A DNA stretch of 64,000 bases from Arcobacter nitrofigilis DSM 7299 (lineage in GTDB: Bacteria; Campylobacterota; Campylobacteria; Campylobacterales; Arcobacteraceae): NCBI RefSeq assembly GCF_000092245.1, contig NC_014166.1, positions 2,604,001-2,668,000 of the forward strand, given 5' to 3'. The position numbers were made by a program, and so were the translations under genes. The notes below the pieces were generated by a model. The model did not search any database. It had not been told where the DNA came from and saw only the letters and a list, made by a program, of their open reading frames with translations. Shown here piece after piece: positions 42,346 through 52,437 of this stretch (position 1 is its first letter; each line of letters starts with the position of its first letter).

Positions 42346-43773
42346 TTAACAAGAATAAGTACTCATGAATTCAAACGCAGTTGGTCTAGCTTCATCAGGC
42401 CATACTTGAGTTTCAAATTTATAGTGTTGATAAGTATCTATCATATCTTGAGAAAATACTGGTTTTAAGAAATCATTATCTCTAATTAATGCTTCTAATG
42501 AACCTCTTAAAGTATGAGGCATTTGAGGAATTTTTCTTTCTCTAATTTCATCTAAAGGCATTTCAAATAAATCTTCATCCATTGGACCAATTGGTTCAAC
42601 TTTATTTGCAATTCCATCAAGTCCAGCCATTAACATTGCTGCAAATCCTAAATAAGGACAAGCAGTTGAATCTGGGAATCTCATTTCAATTCTAGTAGCT
42701 TTTTCACCTGCTCCATAAGGAACTCTACAAGAAGCTGATCTATTTTGAGAAGAGTAAGTTAAGATTGAAGGAGCTTCAAATCCTGGAATTAATCTTTTGT
42801 AAGAGTTAGTTGATGGGTTAGTAAATGCAGCAACTGCTCTAGCGTGTTTAAAAATACCACCAACATAATGTCTAGCCATTTCAGAAAGATTTCCATACTC
42901 ACCTTCTGTATAAAATAAGTTTTTACCATTTTTCCAAATTGATTGGTGTACATGCATACCATTACCATTATCACCATAAAGTGGTTTTGGCATAAATGTA
43001 CAAGTTTTACCATTTAAGTGTGCAACCATTTTACAAACATATTTATATTTTTGAACATTATCAGCGGCTTCAATTAAGTCACCAAAAACAATACCAATTT
43101 CACCTTGAGCTTGAGCAACTTCATGATGTCCTAAAACAACTTCTAATCCAACTTGTTCTAAAACTAACATCATTTCAGCTCTTAAATCAACCATTGAATC
43201 TGTTGGTTGAACTGGAAAGTATCCACCTTTAGTTCTAGGTCTATGTCCTGTGTTTCCACCTTCGATTTCTCTAGCGTCTGCCCAACAACCTTCTTCAGAA
43301 TCAACTCTATAATATGACTCATTAATATTATCAATAATTTTTACATCATCAAAAATGAAAAATTCATTTTCTGGTCCAAAATAAGCAACATCACCAACAC
43401 CAGACTCACTTAAATGAGTTAATGCTTTTTTAGCAATTGATCTTGGACATTTTTCATACATTTCACCTTTGTAAATATCATAAACATCACAAATTACAAT
43501 GATTGTTGAATCTGCAGTAAAAGGATCTAAAAACGCAGTACCAACATCTGGTTTTAATAACATATCTGATTTATTAATTGGTTGCCATGCATCAACAGAT
43601 GAACCATCAAAAGGTAAACCATTTGTTAAATTACCTTCATTTACAGCACTTAACATATAAGTTAAATGATGCCACATACCTTTCATATCTGTAAATCTAA
43701 AATCTACAAATTTAACTTCATTTTCTTCACAATATTTAAAAAACTCTTTAGTATTGTTTACAAATTTACCCAT
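42346..43773 (-). CDS. glnA: glutamine synthetase, type I
   Basis: 475 residues. Motifs: [13 protein letters not shown] (N-terminal beta-grasp), [13 protein letters not shown] (metal-binding Glu), [32 protein letters not shown] (metal and ATP binding), [12 protein letters not shown] (ATP binding) and [10 protein letters not shown]. At the loop where enteric enzymes are adenylylated on Tyr (NLYDLP), this protein has DLFEMP with Phe403, so control by adenylylation is unlikely. H. pylori GlnA is known to have the same change. It makes glutamine from glutamate and ammonia. Single gene behind a shared terminator. Confidence 0.97.
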   Translation of the reverse strand: MGKFVNNTKEFFKYCEENEVKFVDFRFTDMKGMWHHLTYMLSAVNEGNLTNGLPFDGSSVDAWQPINKSDMLLKPDVGTAFLDPFTADSTIIVICDVYDIYKGEMYEKCPRSIAKKALTHLSESGVGDVAYFGPENEFFIFDDVKIIDNINESYYRVDSEEGCWADAREIEGGNTGHRPRTKGGYFPVQPTDSMVDLRAEMMLVLEQVGLEVVLGHHEVAQAQGEIGIVFGDLIEAADNVQKYKYVCKMVAHLNGKTCTFMPKPLYGDNGNGMHVHQSIWKNGKNLFYTEGEYGNLSEMARHYVGGIFKHARAVAAFTNPSTNSYKRLIPGFEAPSILTYSSQNRSASCRVPYGAGEKATRIEMRFPDSTACPYLGFAAMLMAGLDGIANKVEPIGPMDEDLFEMPLDEIRERKIPQMPHTLRGSLEALIRDNDFLKPVFSQDMIDTYQHYKFETQVWPDEARPTAFEFMSTYSC

Positions 43774-43897
43774 ACATAATCTCCTGATATTTTGATTTAA
43801 TATATCTTATCAAAATTAAGTTTATAAATTCCCAAATTTTTGTATAAAAAATAAACATTTATTATATTATTTAAAAGATATTTTATAAAACATCTGG

Positions 43898-44680
43898 TTA
43901 AAAATTAACCAACTTTCTTTCTCTATTCTCAAATGTCGCTACTTTTGTAAAACCTAAAGATTTTACATAATTTATTACTTCTTCATATTTAAAACCTATT
44001 TGTTCAACACTATGTGCATCTGAACTAAGTGTTATAGGAATATCAAGTTCATAAACCAATTCTAAGATATCTTTTGAAGGATAGATTTCTTTAATTGGTT
44101 TTCTTAATCCTGCTGCATTTACTTCTATTGCCATATTAGATTTTTTTATCTCTTTAAGGGCATTTTTTGCTATTATTTTTATATCTTTTTTTGGTAGATA
44201 CTTAAATATCTTTATTAAATCAATATGCCCAACAATATCAAAATGTTTTGATTTTGCAAGAGCTTGAACTGTATCAAAATAATCTTGCCAAATTTTATCA
44301 ATATCGTTATTTTCATATTTACCTATAAATTCTGGATTATCAAAACCCCAACCATCTAAAAAGTGTACAGAACCTATGAGATAATCAACTTTAGCATTTA
44401 AAATCTCATCTAACATTTTTATATTTTGCATAAAATCAACTTCATACGCCAATAAAATTTTTATTTGATTTTTATACTTTTCTTGTAGTTTTTTAACTTC
44501 ATTTTCATAATAATCTTTTTGAGAAATATTAAGTCTATATTCCTCATCAAAATCCATAGGTGCATGTTCAGAAAAACCAAATTCGTCAATTCCTAATTCA
44601 ATTGCTCTTATTACATACTCTTCCATTGTTCCCGTTGCATGGTTACAAAGTGTTGTATGGTTATGCAAATCTACTCTCAT
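43898..44680 (-). CDS. PHP-domain phosphatase, histidinol-phosphatase (HisJ/HisK) type
   Basis: 260 residues. PHP metal motifs in order: VDLHNHTTLCNHATG (HxH), GFSEHAPMDFDEEY, LLAYEVDFMQNI (Glu), GSVHFLDGWGFDNPE, DIVGHIDLIKIF, EVNAAGLRKP and TLSSDAHSVEQIG. These match HisJ-type histidinol-phosphate phosphatases, the last-but-two step of histidine synthesis, but PHP enzymes vary in substrate. It overlaps moaE by 4 bases, so it is in the moaD-moaE operon. Confidence 0.87.
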   Translation of the reverse strand: MRVDLHNHTTLCNHATGTMEEYVIRAIELGIDEFGFSEHAPMDFDEEYRLNISQKDYYENEVKKLQEKYKNQIKILLAYEVDFMQNIKMLDEILNAKVDYLIGSVHFLDGWGFDNPEFIGKYENNDIDKIWQDYFDTVQALAKSKHFDIVGHIDLIKIFKYLPKKDIKIIAKNALKEIKKSNMAIEVNAAGLRKPIKEIYPSKDILELVYELDIPITLSSDAHSVEQIGFKYEEVINYVKSLGFTKVATFENRERKLVNF

Positions 44681-45132
44681 GCCAAGATACCAGAACCTTC
44701 TATTTTAGTACTTCGATCTTCGGCATAAACTCTTTTATTATCTAAAATATCATATTTCCAAATAGGAGCAGACTTTTTAAAATCTTCCACAAATTCATCT
44801 ATTAATTCTAATGCAACTCTTCTTTTAGGAGAACAAACAGCCGCAATATATGAACTTTCATGATTAAGAACATCTCCCCTGCTATGAGCCATAAGTACAA
44901 TTGCATTTTGTGCATTTGCCTTATCTTGCCAAGAATTAAACCAGTTATTTAAAATTGGTTCATAAATATCAAAAGATAAACCCTCAATCCCGTCTTCATC
45001 TCTTACAACTCCTACAAAAGTAATAATTGCTCCATAATTAGAGTTTTTAAACTCTTCATACCAAGTATTTGTAATATTTTCTACAGGTAAAGCCCCATCA
45101 AAAAGTTGTAATTTTCTATCATTTTTCATCAT
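44677..45132 (-). CDS. moaE: molybdopterin synthase catalytic subunit
   Basis: 151 residues: GAIITFVGVVRDEDGIEGLSFDIYEPI, then VLMAHSRGDVLNHESSYIAAVCSPKRRVALELIDEFVEDFKKSAPIWKYDIL with the catalytic Lys. It transfers sulfur from MoaD to precursor Z in molybdenum cofactor synthesis. Two start ATG codons stand in a row (45132 and 45129). The bases before the start are an AT-rich repeat (TTCATTATTCACTTTTCATT on the plus strand) rather than a clear ribosome-binding site. Confidence 0.93.
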   Translation of the reverse strand: MMKNDRKLQLFDGALPVENITNTWYEEFKNSNYGAIITFVGVVRDEDGIEGLSFDIYEPILNNWFNSWQDKANAQNAIVLMAHSRGDVLNHESSYIAAVCSPKRRVALELIDEFVEDFKKSAPIWKYDILDNKRVYAEDRSTKIEGSGILA

Positions 45133-45158
45133 TCATTATTCACTTTTCATTAAATTTT

Positions 45159-45380
45159 TCATCCACCACAAACAGGAGGTAATAAAGATACTTTATCTCC
45201 ACTATTTAGTTCAACATCTTTTGAACTAACCATAGTGTCATTTACTGCAACTGCACAGTTTTCAAGCCATTTTACCATATCCTGATCATCTTTTAAAAGC
45301 ATACTTAATTCTGATAGATTTTTTATATCTAATGTAAGTGGTTTTTTGTTAATTGGTCCTAAAAATTCTATAGTTACCAC
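45159..45380 (-). CDS. moaD: molybdopterin synthase sulfur carrier subunit
   Basis: 73 residues, ubiquitin-like: VTIEFLGPINKKPLTLDIKNLSEL, DLVAVNDT-type region (ENCAVAVNDTMV), LNSGDKVSLLPPVCGG. The C-terminal Gly-Gly is the thiocarboxylate carrier. It is the first gene of the moaD-moaE-PHP unit and lies 26 bases before moaE. Confidence 0.93.
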   Translation of the reverse strand: MVTIEFLGPINKKPLTLDIKNLSELSMLLKDDQDMVKWLENCAVAVNDTMVSSKDVELNSGDKVSLLPPVCGG

Positions 45381-45443
45381 TTTAACTCCTTTTTACTAAT
45401 TTTTAATTATTATATCAAAACTATTTTAAAGGAAAACAAATAA

Positions 45444-46100
45444 ATGATATTTGCAAAAATCGATTATATAAATTTATTACCTTTTCATGTATATTTTAAA
45501 AAAAATATTAAACCAGCAAAATTGAAAGCAATTGTTAATTCTAAAAAATCATATCCAGCTGATATTAATAAAAAATTTTTAAGTAGAAAAGTTGATGCAG
45601 CTTTTATCTCTTCAATTAAATCAAAAGGCCAAAAATCATTAGATTTTGGAATAATAGGGAAAAAAGAGATACTTTCAGTCTTATCAATTCCAGGTGATTA
45701 TAAAGAAGACCATGAATCAAACACTTCAAACTTATTAGCAAAAATTCTACAGTGTGAAGGACAAGTTCTAATAGGAGACAAAGCTTTAAAATATTATGTT
45801 AGTCATGATAAAGATAGCTTTGTAGACTTAGGTAAACTTTGGACAAAAAAACATAACCTACCTTTTGTTTTTGCAAGACTTTGTTATAACAGGCATGGAG
45901 ATTATTTAAAAAGAATAACTAAAAATTTCAATAAAAGAGCAGTGAAAATTCCTCAGTATATTCTAAAAGAGTATTCACAAAGAACAGGTATTTCTGTAAA
46001 AGATATACAATTTTATCTTACAAAACTTGATTACAAAATAGAAAAAAAAGAAAAAAAAGGCTTGAACCTTTTTTTCAAACTTGCAAAAGATATAAAATAA
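45444..46100 (+). CDS. mqnA: chorismate dehydratase (menaquinone synthesis, futalosine route)
   Basis: 218 residues of the MqnA/MqnD family, a periplasmic-binding-protein fold without signal peptide. The opening FAKIDYINLLPFHVYFKKN matches MqnA of Campylobacter; later DAAFISSIKSKG and VDLGKLWTKKHNLPFVFARLC are typical. It removes water from chorismate to start menaquinone synthesis by the futalosine pathway used by Campylobacterota. It is slightly short for the family. It runs 9 bases before uppP. Confidence 0.88.
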   Translation: MIFAKIDYINLLPFHVYFKKNIKPAKLKAIVNSKKSYPADINKKFLSRKVDAAFISSIKSKGQKSLDFGIIGKKEILSVLSIPGDYKEDHESNTSNLLAKILQCEGQVLIGDKALKYYVSHDKDSFVDLGKLWTKKHNLPFVFARLCYNRHGDYLKRITKNFNKRAVKIPQYILKEYSQRTGISVKDIQFYLTKLDYKIEKKEKKGLNLFFKLAKDIK

Positions 46101-46109
46101 AGGTAAAAA

Positions 46110-46877
46110 ATGCAAATTATTGATTCAGTTATATTAGGAATAATAGAGGGATTTACAGAATTTTTACCTATATCTTCTACGGGACATTTAATTGTCGCAA
46201 GTGAGTTTTTAGGATTAAAACAAGATAGTATGAATAAAGCTTATGAAGTTATAATTCAATTTGCTGCAATCTTAGCAGTTATATTGAATTATCCTGATAA
46301 GTTTTCAATTAAAAAGATTGAATTATGGAAAAAATTGATTTTAGCTTTTATTCCAATTGGTGCCATAGGATTTCTTTTTTCACATCAAATAAAGGCTATG
46401 TTTTCAATAGAAATAGTGGCAACTATGTTTATCATTGGTGGAATTGTTTTTTTAATTGTAGAAAAATTTTATGATGAAAAAAAATCCCATATAACAGATG
46501 TGGAACAAGTAAGTTACAAACAAGCCTTATACATAGGAATTGCACAAATATTTGCACTGATTCCTGGTACTTCAAGAGCTGGTTCTACAATTATTGGAGC
46601 TATGTTAGTTGGACTAAATCGAAAGGCTAGTGCTGAGTTTTCTTTTCTTTTAGCTTTTCCTGTTATGTGTGCAACTACTGGTTATGATATATTAAAACAT
46701 TATAAAGATTTTACTGATGCAAATCTTATGATTTTGGCTATTGGTTTTGTAGTCGCATTTATTGTAGCTTTTTTAACTATTAAATTGTTTTTAAAATTTT
46801 TACAAAACTTTACTTTTGTAGCTTTTGGTATCTATAGAATTATATTTGGTGTAATTTTACTTTTGATTTTCACTTAA
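46110..46877 (+). CDS. uppP: undecaprenyl-diphosphatase
   Basis: 255 residues, seven or eight membrane helices. Catalytic blocks are [22 protein letters not shown] at the N terminus (Glu and the Ser-Ser-Thr-Gly-His) and [23 protein letters not shown] near residue 155 (PGxSRSG type with the catalytic Arg). It dephosphorylates undecaprenyl diphosphate to recycle the lipid carrier for wall synthesis. Overlaps the end of murG by 21 bases tail to tail. Confidence 0.96.
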   Translation: MQIIDSVILGIIEGFTEFLPISSTGHLIVASEFLGLKQDSMNKAYEVIIQFAAILAVILNYPDKFSIKKIELWKKLILAFIPIGAIGFLFSHQIKAMFSIEIVATMFIIGGIVFLIVEKFYDEKKSHITDVEQVSYKQALYIGIAQIFALIPGTSRAGSTIIGAMLVGLNRKASAEFSFLLAFPVMCATTGYDILKHYKDFTDANLMILAIGFVVAFIVAFLTIKLFLKFLQNFTFVAFGIYRIIFGVILLLIFT

Positions 46878-47891
46878 TATAAAATCTATTATTTTTTTAA
46901 TTGCATCATTTGAAATCAATGTTGATAGATTTTCAGATATAGATTTTATATCGCTATTAATAGCTTGAAATAAAATATCTTTATTTAACTCTTTTTCTCT
47001 AACTAAAAATGCAAGTTTTTTCTCTTTTAAAAACTTTGCATTTCCATATTGATGATCTTGTGCAGCATAAGGGAAAGGAACAAAAAGTGTAGGTAGACCA
47101 TTTGCCACTAGTTCCCACAATGTTGAAGCCCCAGATCTACTTATTGCAAAATCTGCTTCTTTCATTTTTTCAATTAATTCATTTGTAAAATCAAAGACAT
47201 CTACATCTAAACTCAATTTATCATATTCACTTTTAACTCTTAAAAAATCCCTATCTCCAGTTTGATGAATGATTTTAATTCCCATATCATCTAAATCTTT
47301 TGCTACACTTATTGCAAAACTATTAAGTGCAACAGCACCTTGTGAACCACCTAAAAAGATCACTTTTTTTACTTCAGTTCTTATTCTTGAATTCAAAAAG
47401 AACTCAGAACTTACTGGATAATCTTTTATTTTAGACTCTTCTAAATATGAAGAAAAAACTTCAACTGCAAATTTTGAGGTAAGTTTATTTAATCTACCCA
47501 TATAAGAGTTTTGTTCATGTATATATAATTTACAAGAGGGAATTAATATTGAAGCAAAAGTTGCAGGAGCAGCAGAAAAACCACCTACACTAATCACACT
47601 TTTTACATCATTTTTTATAAAATAAATGCAGCACTTAAATGTTTGAAATAAGATTTGTCCCAAGGCTTTGATTTTTCCAAATAAACCTTTATTAACTACC
47701 CCTCTAGTATTTAAAAAATATGCCATCTCTACATTTTTATAATCACTAAACCATTTTTTATCTTGCCCATTTGTTGAGCCTATAAAAATAGGTTTACTAT
47801 TTCTATTAATAGCTAATTCATCAATAAATGCTTTTGCAACTTTTAAATGACCACCAGTACCACCACCAGTGATTACAATTTTTCCACTCAT
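46857..47891 (-). CDS. murG: UDP-GlcNAc:lipid I transferase
   Basis: 344 residues, GT28. N-terminal acceptor motif [16 protein letters not shown], then [16 protein letters not shown] and [14 protein letters not shown]. The donor domain has [31 protein letters not shown] and [14 protein letters not shown]. It makes lipid II on the inner face of the membrane. It overlaps the ftsW stop by 4 bases. Confidence 0.97.
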   Translation of the reverse strand: MSGKIVITGGGTGGHLKVAKAFIDELAINRNSKPIFIGSTNGQDKKWFSDYKNVEMAYFLNTRGVVNKGLFGKIKALGQILFQTFKCCIYFIKNDVKSVISVGGFSAAPATFASILIPSCKLYIHEQNSYMGRLNKLTSKFAVEVFSSYLEESKIKDYPVSSEFFLNSRIRTEVKKVIFLGGSQGAVALNSFAISVAKDLDDMGIKIIHQTGDRDFLRVKSEYDKLSLDVDVFDFTNELIEKMKEADFAISRSGASTLWELVANGLPTLFVPFPYAAQDHQYGNAKFLKEKKLAFLVREKELNKDILFQAINSDIKSISENLSTLISNDAIKKIIDFILSENQK

Positions 47892-49108
47892 TTTTTTCTC
47901 TCTTCTTTTGCTAATTTACTTATTGATAAAATTAAACCTATGGATATCCCAAGACTAAGCATAGAAGAACCCCCATAACTTAAAAATGGAACAGCAATAC
48001 CTTTAATTGGAATCATTCCTGATATTCCGTAAGAATTAATTAAAAAGGCAATAATAATCATCAATCCTAATCCCAAGGTAAATAGGTGATAAATAGGATT
48101 TTCTACTCTTTTACTTATTCTAAATATTCTCCAAACAATCACATACATAATAGCACTTACAATAAATAGACCTAAAAAGCCAGCTTCTTCAGTAATACCA
48201 GCTAAAATAAAGTCAGTATGAACTTCTGATAAAAATCCCAATTTTAAATTACCTTGTCCCAAACCTGTACCAAAAAATCCACCATTATGAATAGCATTTA
48301 AAGAGTGAGACACCTGATAAGGTTCTGGCAACTCATCTATTCTAAGATGCTCATCGGCCCATTTTGGAAGTATTGATAATATCTTATCTTGATTTAGTGC
48401 CCACCAAGAATAGATTCTTTGCACCCTATGTGGTGCAGCTAAAATTAAAGATATAAATCCTATAACAATTAAAAATCCAAGTGCTAAGAATATCTTAAAA
48501 CTTCTGTTTGCAAAAATTAATAAAATAACTAAAATTAGTCCTAATAAAACAACTTGTCCTAAATCTTTTTGCAAGAAAGCTACTAAAAACACTACAAGTA
48601 AAAAAGCTACAAAATATGGCAACAGTAATATAGTTTCTTCTTTTAAACCCATTTTTTTAGGCTTATCCATAACTCTTCTATGAAATGACCAAGCAAGAAA
48701 ATAGATAAATCCTATTTTAAAAAACTCAACAGGAGATAAAGAAAAACCAGGAAGTCTAATCCATCTATTTGCTCCTCCGGAACTTGTTACTAAAGAAGCT
48801 GGTAAAAATGGCATAGCAATCATCAAAATTAGAAAAACTATAAATAAAAACATTCCTACTTTTCCAATAATAAAATCGGGATTAAAAAATGAGATTCCCC
48901 ACATCAAAAATATTGATAAGATCCCCACTAATAGCTGCCTTTCAAAGAAATGGTATTGTGAATAATCATAAAATACAACAGTATAAACACTTAATGAATA
49001 TGAAAAAATTATACTAATTATTACTAATAAAGATGCCAATATAAACAGTAAATAGTCTGGCTGTGAAAAGTTCTGATTTGATTTAAACATTTTTTGGATA
49101 AAATTCAT
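47888..49108 (-). CDS. ftsW: lipid II polymerase FtsW (SEDS family)
   Basis: 406 residues, ten membrane helices. SEDS motifs: GGANRWIRLPGFSLSPVEFFKIGFI near residue 120, LLQKDLGQVV-like FLQKDLGQVVLLG, YQVSHSLNAIHNGGFFGTGLGQG (with the catalytic region after GGFFG), SEVHTDFILAGITEEAGF and the C-terminal GIAVPFLSYGGSSM. It is the septal glycan polymerase that works with FtsI, whose gene is divergent next to it. The pairing with murG and ftsI favours FtsW over RodA. Confidence 0.93.
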   Translation of the reverse strand: MNFIQKMFKSNQNFSQPDYLLFILASLLVIISIIFSYSLSVYTVVFYDYSQYHFFERQLLVGILSIFLMWGISFFNPDFIIGKVGMFLFIVFLILMIAMPFLPASLVTSSGGANRWIRLPGFSLSPVEFFKIGFIYFLAWSFHRRVMDKPKKMGLKEETILLLPYFVAFLLVVFLVAFLQKDLGQVVLLGLILVILLIFANRSFKIFLALGFLIVIGFISLILAAPHRVQRIYSWWALNQDKILSILPKWADEHLRIDELPEPYQVSHSLNAIHNGGFFGTGLGQGNLKLGFLSEVHTDFILAGITEEAGFLGLFIVSAIMYVIVWRIFRISKRVENPIYHLFTLGLGLMIIIAFLINSYGISGMIPIKGIAVPFLSYGGSSMLSLGISIGLILSISKLAKEERKK

Positions 49109-49115
49109 TTCACAT

Positions 49116-49121
49116 TATAAT
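49116..49121 (+). promoter_or_regulatory. -10 element of ftsI
   Basis: TATAAT ends 15 bases before the ftsI ATG, so the leader would be about 8-10 bases long. AAAG before the ATG is a weak ribosome-binding site. Confidence 0.45.
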
Positions 49122-49136
49122 CTAATATGGATAAAG

Positions 49137-50996
49137 ATGTCTTCAAAAAACATAAACAAAATTACTAGAATTAAAAAAATTTTTATAATACTTATTTTTA
49201 TTTTCTTAAGCATACTACTTTTACTGTCAAATGTCTTCTTTACTATTACAGATAAAAGAAGGCTGCCCAATTTAGAAAGCAGTAAAACAGAACTTGCAAT
49301 AAGGGGGAATATTTTAAGTGAAGATAATTTTAAAATTGCATCTTCAATAAAATTATACAAAGCAACTATAGATACTAGATTTTTAGATATTAAAAAAATT
49401 GATTTATTTGTTAAACTTTTCTCTATTTATAGTGATATACCTGAAGCTAAAATATATGAAAAAATAACTGACTCACTTAAAAATCCTGGTTCAATTGTCC
49501 TTTCATATAATATTGATTCAAAAACTGCAAAAAACTTAAAAGAGTTAGGTTTTAAACTAAGACATTTAAATGTTTTTAAATCCATAGAAGTCAACGATAA
49601 TAAAATATTAAGAGGACTAAATATAAATGAAAGTGGTGAAAAAAGATTATACTCGTATGAAGATACTTTAACTCCAGTTGTTGGATATATAAGAAAATAT
49701 GAATCTGATAATGGAAAAACAAAAGTTAATGGAATAAAGGGCTTAGAAAAAAGTTATAACAATGTATTAAATAATACAAAAGATGGAAAATTAGAAGGTA
49801 CAAGAGATGTACTTTCATATATCTCTTTTAATAAAAATTCCATTGTACAAAATAGAGTTGATGGTGCAGATTTAATTTTAAACATACCTCTTAGACTTCA
49901 AAAAAATCTAGAACTTATGCTTGATAAATTCAAGACAAAATTAAGTGCAGATGAAATTATTGTTTCAGTAATGGAAAGTTCTACAGGAAAAATAAAAGCC
50001 TTAGCCTCATCAAATAGATTCAATCCGGGATTAATAAGACAGACTGACATACCCTATTTAGATGTAAGTGCTATAGAATTTTTATTTGAACCAGGTTCAA
50101 TCATAAAACCTATTTCTATTTCACTTGTTATGGATAAAAATAGAATTAAAAAAAATGAACTATTTAACGCATATAATAATGGTAAAGTAAACTCAAAAGG
50201 TGAATACCCAAGGGGAAAATATAAACTTGGAAGATTTACAATTGGAGATGACCACGAATTTACAAAACATTATTTAACCGTTGATGATATATTCATTTAT
50301 TCTAGTAATATAGGAACGTTACAGTTAGCTCAAAGATTAAGTGGTAAAGAGATGTATCAAGGTCTTAAAAGTTTTGGAATAACAGAAAAAACACAAATAG
50401 ATTTACCCTATGAGAAAGTTGGAGTAATGCCAACAATAAGACAATTTTCTGCAGGCGAAGATAAAGGTGAAGACAATGTTTTCAAAGCAACCATTTCATA
50501 TGGGCAAGGTATGACAGCTACTTTTATGCAAATGCTTAAAGCTTATTCTGCTTTTAATAATGATGGAGTAATAGTAACACCAAAAATTGTTCAAAGTTTA
50601 TCAGTAAATGATAAAAAAGTTAGTTTAGCAGATGACACTAAAAAAAGAGTGATTTCTAAAAAAACAGCCCATGAAATAAAAAGATTACTTATAAAAACAA
50701 TATCACAAGGTACAGGAGTTAATGCTCAAATTGATGGTATTGAAGTTGGTGGGAAAACAGGAACCGCACAAATTGCAAGACATGGTAAATATCAGAATAT
50801 ATATATTTCATCATTTTTTGGTTTTGCAAATGAGAAAAATAAAAAATATACAATAGGAGTAACAGTAATAAATCCAATATCTACAGGAAAATATTGGTAC
50901 TACCATTATGCCTCATGGTCAGCTGTTCCAGTTTTTAAAGAAGTAGTTAATAACCTTGTTAAACTTGGCTATTTAAATAAGAGCACAGATAACTAA
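49137..50996 (+). CDS. ftsI: class B penicillin-binding protein (division transpeptidase)
   Basis: 619 residues. One N-terminal membrane helix (IKKIFIILIFIFLSILLLLSNVFF) is followed by a dimerisation domain and the transpeptidase domain with SxxK in FEPGSIIKPISISLVM (near residue 322), SxN in IYSSNIGTLQLA, and KTGTAQIARH near residue 540. It cross-links septal peptidoglycan in the periplasm. Divergent from ftsW with 28 bases between, it shares the division function. Longer start sites are excluded by frame. Confidence 0.93.
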   Translation: MSSKNINKITRIKKIFIILIFIFLSILLLLSNVFFTITDKRRLPNLESSKTELAIRGNILSEDNFKIASSIKLYKATIDTRFLDIKKIDLFVKLFSIYSDIPEAKIYEKITDSLKNPGSIVLSYNIDSKTAKNLKELGFKLRHLNVFKSIEVNDNKILRGLNINESGEKRLYSYEDTLTPVVGYIRKYESDNGKTKVNGIKGLEKSYNNVLNNTKDGKLEGTRDVLSYISFNKNSIVQNRVDGADLILNIPLRLQKNLELMLDKFKTKLSADEIIVSVMESSTGKIKALASSNRFNPGLIRQTDIPYLDVSAIEFLFEPGSIIKPISISLVMDKNRIKKNELFNAYNNGKVNSKGEYPRGKYKLGRFTIGDDHEFTKHYLTVDDIFIYSSNIGTLQLAQRLSGKEMYQGLKSFGITEKTQIDLPYEKVGVMPTIRQFSAGEDKGEDNVFKATISYGQGMTATFMQMLKAYSAFNNDGVIVTPKIVQSLSVNDKKVSLADDTKKRVISKKTAHEIKRLLIKTISQGTGVNAQIDGIEVGGKTGTAQIARHGKYQNIYISSFFGFANEKNKKYTIGVTVINPISTGKYWYYHYASWSAVPVFKEVVNNLVKLGYLNKSTDN

Positions 50997-51027
50997 CTTA
51001 TTTAATCTCTTTAATACAGAAAATTGC

Positions 51028-51033
51028 TATAAT
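51028..51033 (+). promoter_or_regulatory. -10 element of the cyclophilin gene
   Basis: TATAAT 23 bases before the ATG, with AAAGGATAAAA as a good ribosome-binding site between. Confidence 0.5.
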
Positions 51034-51056
51034 TCCATAAATTATAAAGGATAAAA

Positions 51057-51572
51057 ATGTTTGGATCAAACAAAGATTTAAAAAAATACGATTTACCAAA
51101 AGAAGAGTTAGAAAAATTTCAATATGCAAAGTTTACAACAGATAAAGGTGTAATTTGGACTAAATTATTTCCAGAATCAACTCCAATAGCAGTATCAAAT
51201 TTTGCAACACTTGCAAATGATGGATTTTATAATGGATTAATTTTTCATAGAGTAATTCCAGGATTTATGGCACAAGGTGGATGTCCAGATGGTTCTGGAA
51301 TGGGTGGACCTGGTTGGTCTATTCCTTGCGAAACAGATGCACCTAATCAAGTTCATAAAAAAGGTACCTTATCAATGGCACATGCGGGAAAAAATACTGG
51401 AGGAAGTCAATTCTTCATTTGTTTTGTTCCTTGTCCACATTTAGATGGTGGACATACTGTTTTTGGAGGAATTGAAGAAAATGATTCTGAAAGTTTTAAA
51501 ACACTAGATTCTATTGAACAAAAAGACAAAATAATATCAATAGAAATTTTGCCATCAAAAGATGCTAACTAA
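51057..51572 (+). CDS. peptidyl-prolyl cis-trans isomerase, cyclophilin type
   Basis: 171 residues, cytoplasmic (no signal peptide). Cyclophilin core: [25 protein letters not shown] (catalytic Arg, Gln), [22 protein letters not shown] and [15 protein letters not shown]. It speeds proline isomerisation during folding. Its end overlaps the next gene by 11 bases. Confidence 0.95.
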   Translation: MFGSNKDLKKYDLPKEELEKFQYAKFTTDKGVIWTKLFPESTPIAVSNFATLANDGFYNGLIFHRVIPGFMAQGGCPDGSGMGGPGWSIPCETDAPNQVHKKGTLSMAHAGKNTGGSQFFICFVPCPHLDGGHTVFGGIEENDSESFKTLDSIEQKDKIISIEILPSKDAN

Positions 51573-52023
51573 TATAATATTATTTATTCATATAATTTCA
51601 GCTACCGCCTGGGTTGGTGGTGGCTTGTTACTTTTTGGTATGGGTATTTATTTTAAAGACCCAAAAGTCCAAAATGTAATTTATTCACATATTGGTCCAT
51701 TTTATGGCTATTTTCAATTAATTTGGTTAACTCTATTAATTATAACTGGTTTGCTCTTACTTAATCAACACAATCTCTATTCAATAATATTAAGCGAAGA
51801 GTTTAAAAATAGTCAATTTGGAATATTATTATATAGAAAACTACTAATTGTACTTTTAGTAGTTATTGCCACAGCAATTCATATGTATATATCCCTAAAA
51901 GCTCATGGAAGAGAAAGAACAAAAAAAGAAAAAATAACCTCTAGAGCCTCTTCTATGTTTATCTTTCTTTTTAACTTCTCAATTATTTGGTATGCTATCA
52001 ATATATCTCAATATTTAAACTAA
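51562..52023 (+). CDS. CopD-like four-helix membrane protein
   Basis: 153 residues with four membrane helices. The first helix has [21 protein letters not shown] and the third [25 protein letters not shown], both with His in the membrane. This is the pattern of the CopD/DUF2269 group, some of which bind haem or copper. I cannot decide a function. It overlaps the cyclophilin gene by 11 bases and precedes the rof-like gene by 9 bases, so the three are probably one unit. Confidence 0.7.
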   Translation: MLTNIILFIHIISATAWVGGGLLLFGMGIYFKDPKVQNVIYSHIGPFYGYFQLIWLTLLIITGLLLLNQHNLYSIILSEEFKNSQFGILLYRKLLIVLLVVIATAIHMYISLKAHGRERTKKEKITSRASSMFIFLFNFSIIWYAINISQYLN

Positions 52024-52032
52024 GGATATTAA

Positions 52033-52263
52033 ATGTATAATCCAATTTCATGTGAATTTTTCGACCAACTTGACATTGCTATTAAAAGAAAAATACCTTC
52101 TACAATAATTTATTTTAATAACGAAGATATATCAACAATAAAGGGTTTAGTTAATAAATTAACAGTTGTTAAAGGAAAAGAGTATTTAGTATTAAATAAT
52201 AAACAAGAGATTAGACTTGATTTAATTATCTCTTTTAATGGGAAAATATATATAGAAATTTAA
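52033..52263 (+). CDS. rof: Rof/YaeO family protein (Rho inhibitor type)
   Basis: 76 residues. The opening YNPISCEFFDQLDIAIKRK and the end GKEYLVLNNKQEIRLDLIISF match the Rof pattern (Y-x-P-I-x-C-x-x-x-D-x-L, then E-Y-L-V and R-L-D-x-I-x-S-F). E. coli Rof binds the Rho hexamer and blocks termination; the same role here is inference by family. It is the last plus-strand gene before the 3' end of the minus-strand rRNA operon. Confidence 0.82.
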   Translation: MYNPISCEFFDQLDIAIKRKIPSTIIYFNNEDISTIKGLVNKLTVVKGKEYLVLNNKQEIRLDLIISFNGKIYIEI

Positions 52264-52437
52264 CTATAAACTAGATAAAGCTAAAAAATAGAAGATAAAA
52301 TAATATATCTGAAGATACCCAAGAATAAAGGATAATATCCTGATACAAATAACAATAGCATAAGCAATATTATAAAAATAAAAAGAAAGTATAAGATAAA
52401 AGATAGGGGAAAAGGGTAATAAAAAAAGAGCAAAAAA
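52264..52437. other. AT-rich gap between rof and the rRNA operon terminator
   Basis: About 170 bases of A-rich sequence with short direct repeats of AAGATA and AGGATA. No gene, RNA or strong hairpin is visible. A plus-strand terminator for rof is not obvious; the terminator of the rRNA operon beyond it may serve both strands. Confidence 0.5.

Noticed and set aside
45444-46100. MqnD rather than MqnA
   Set aside because: The opening IDYINLLPFHVY matches MqnA of Campylobacter, and MqnD text was not seen.
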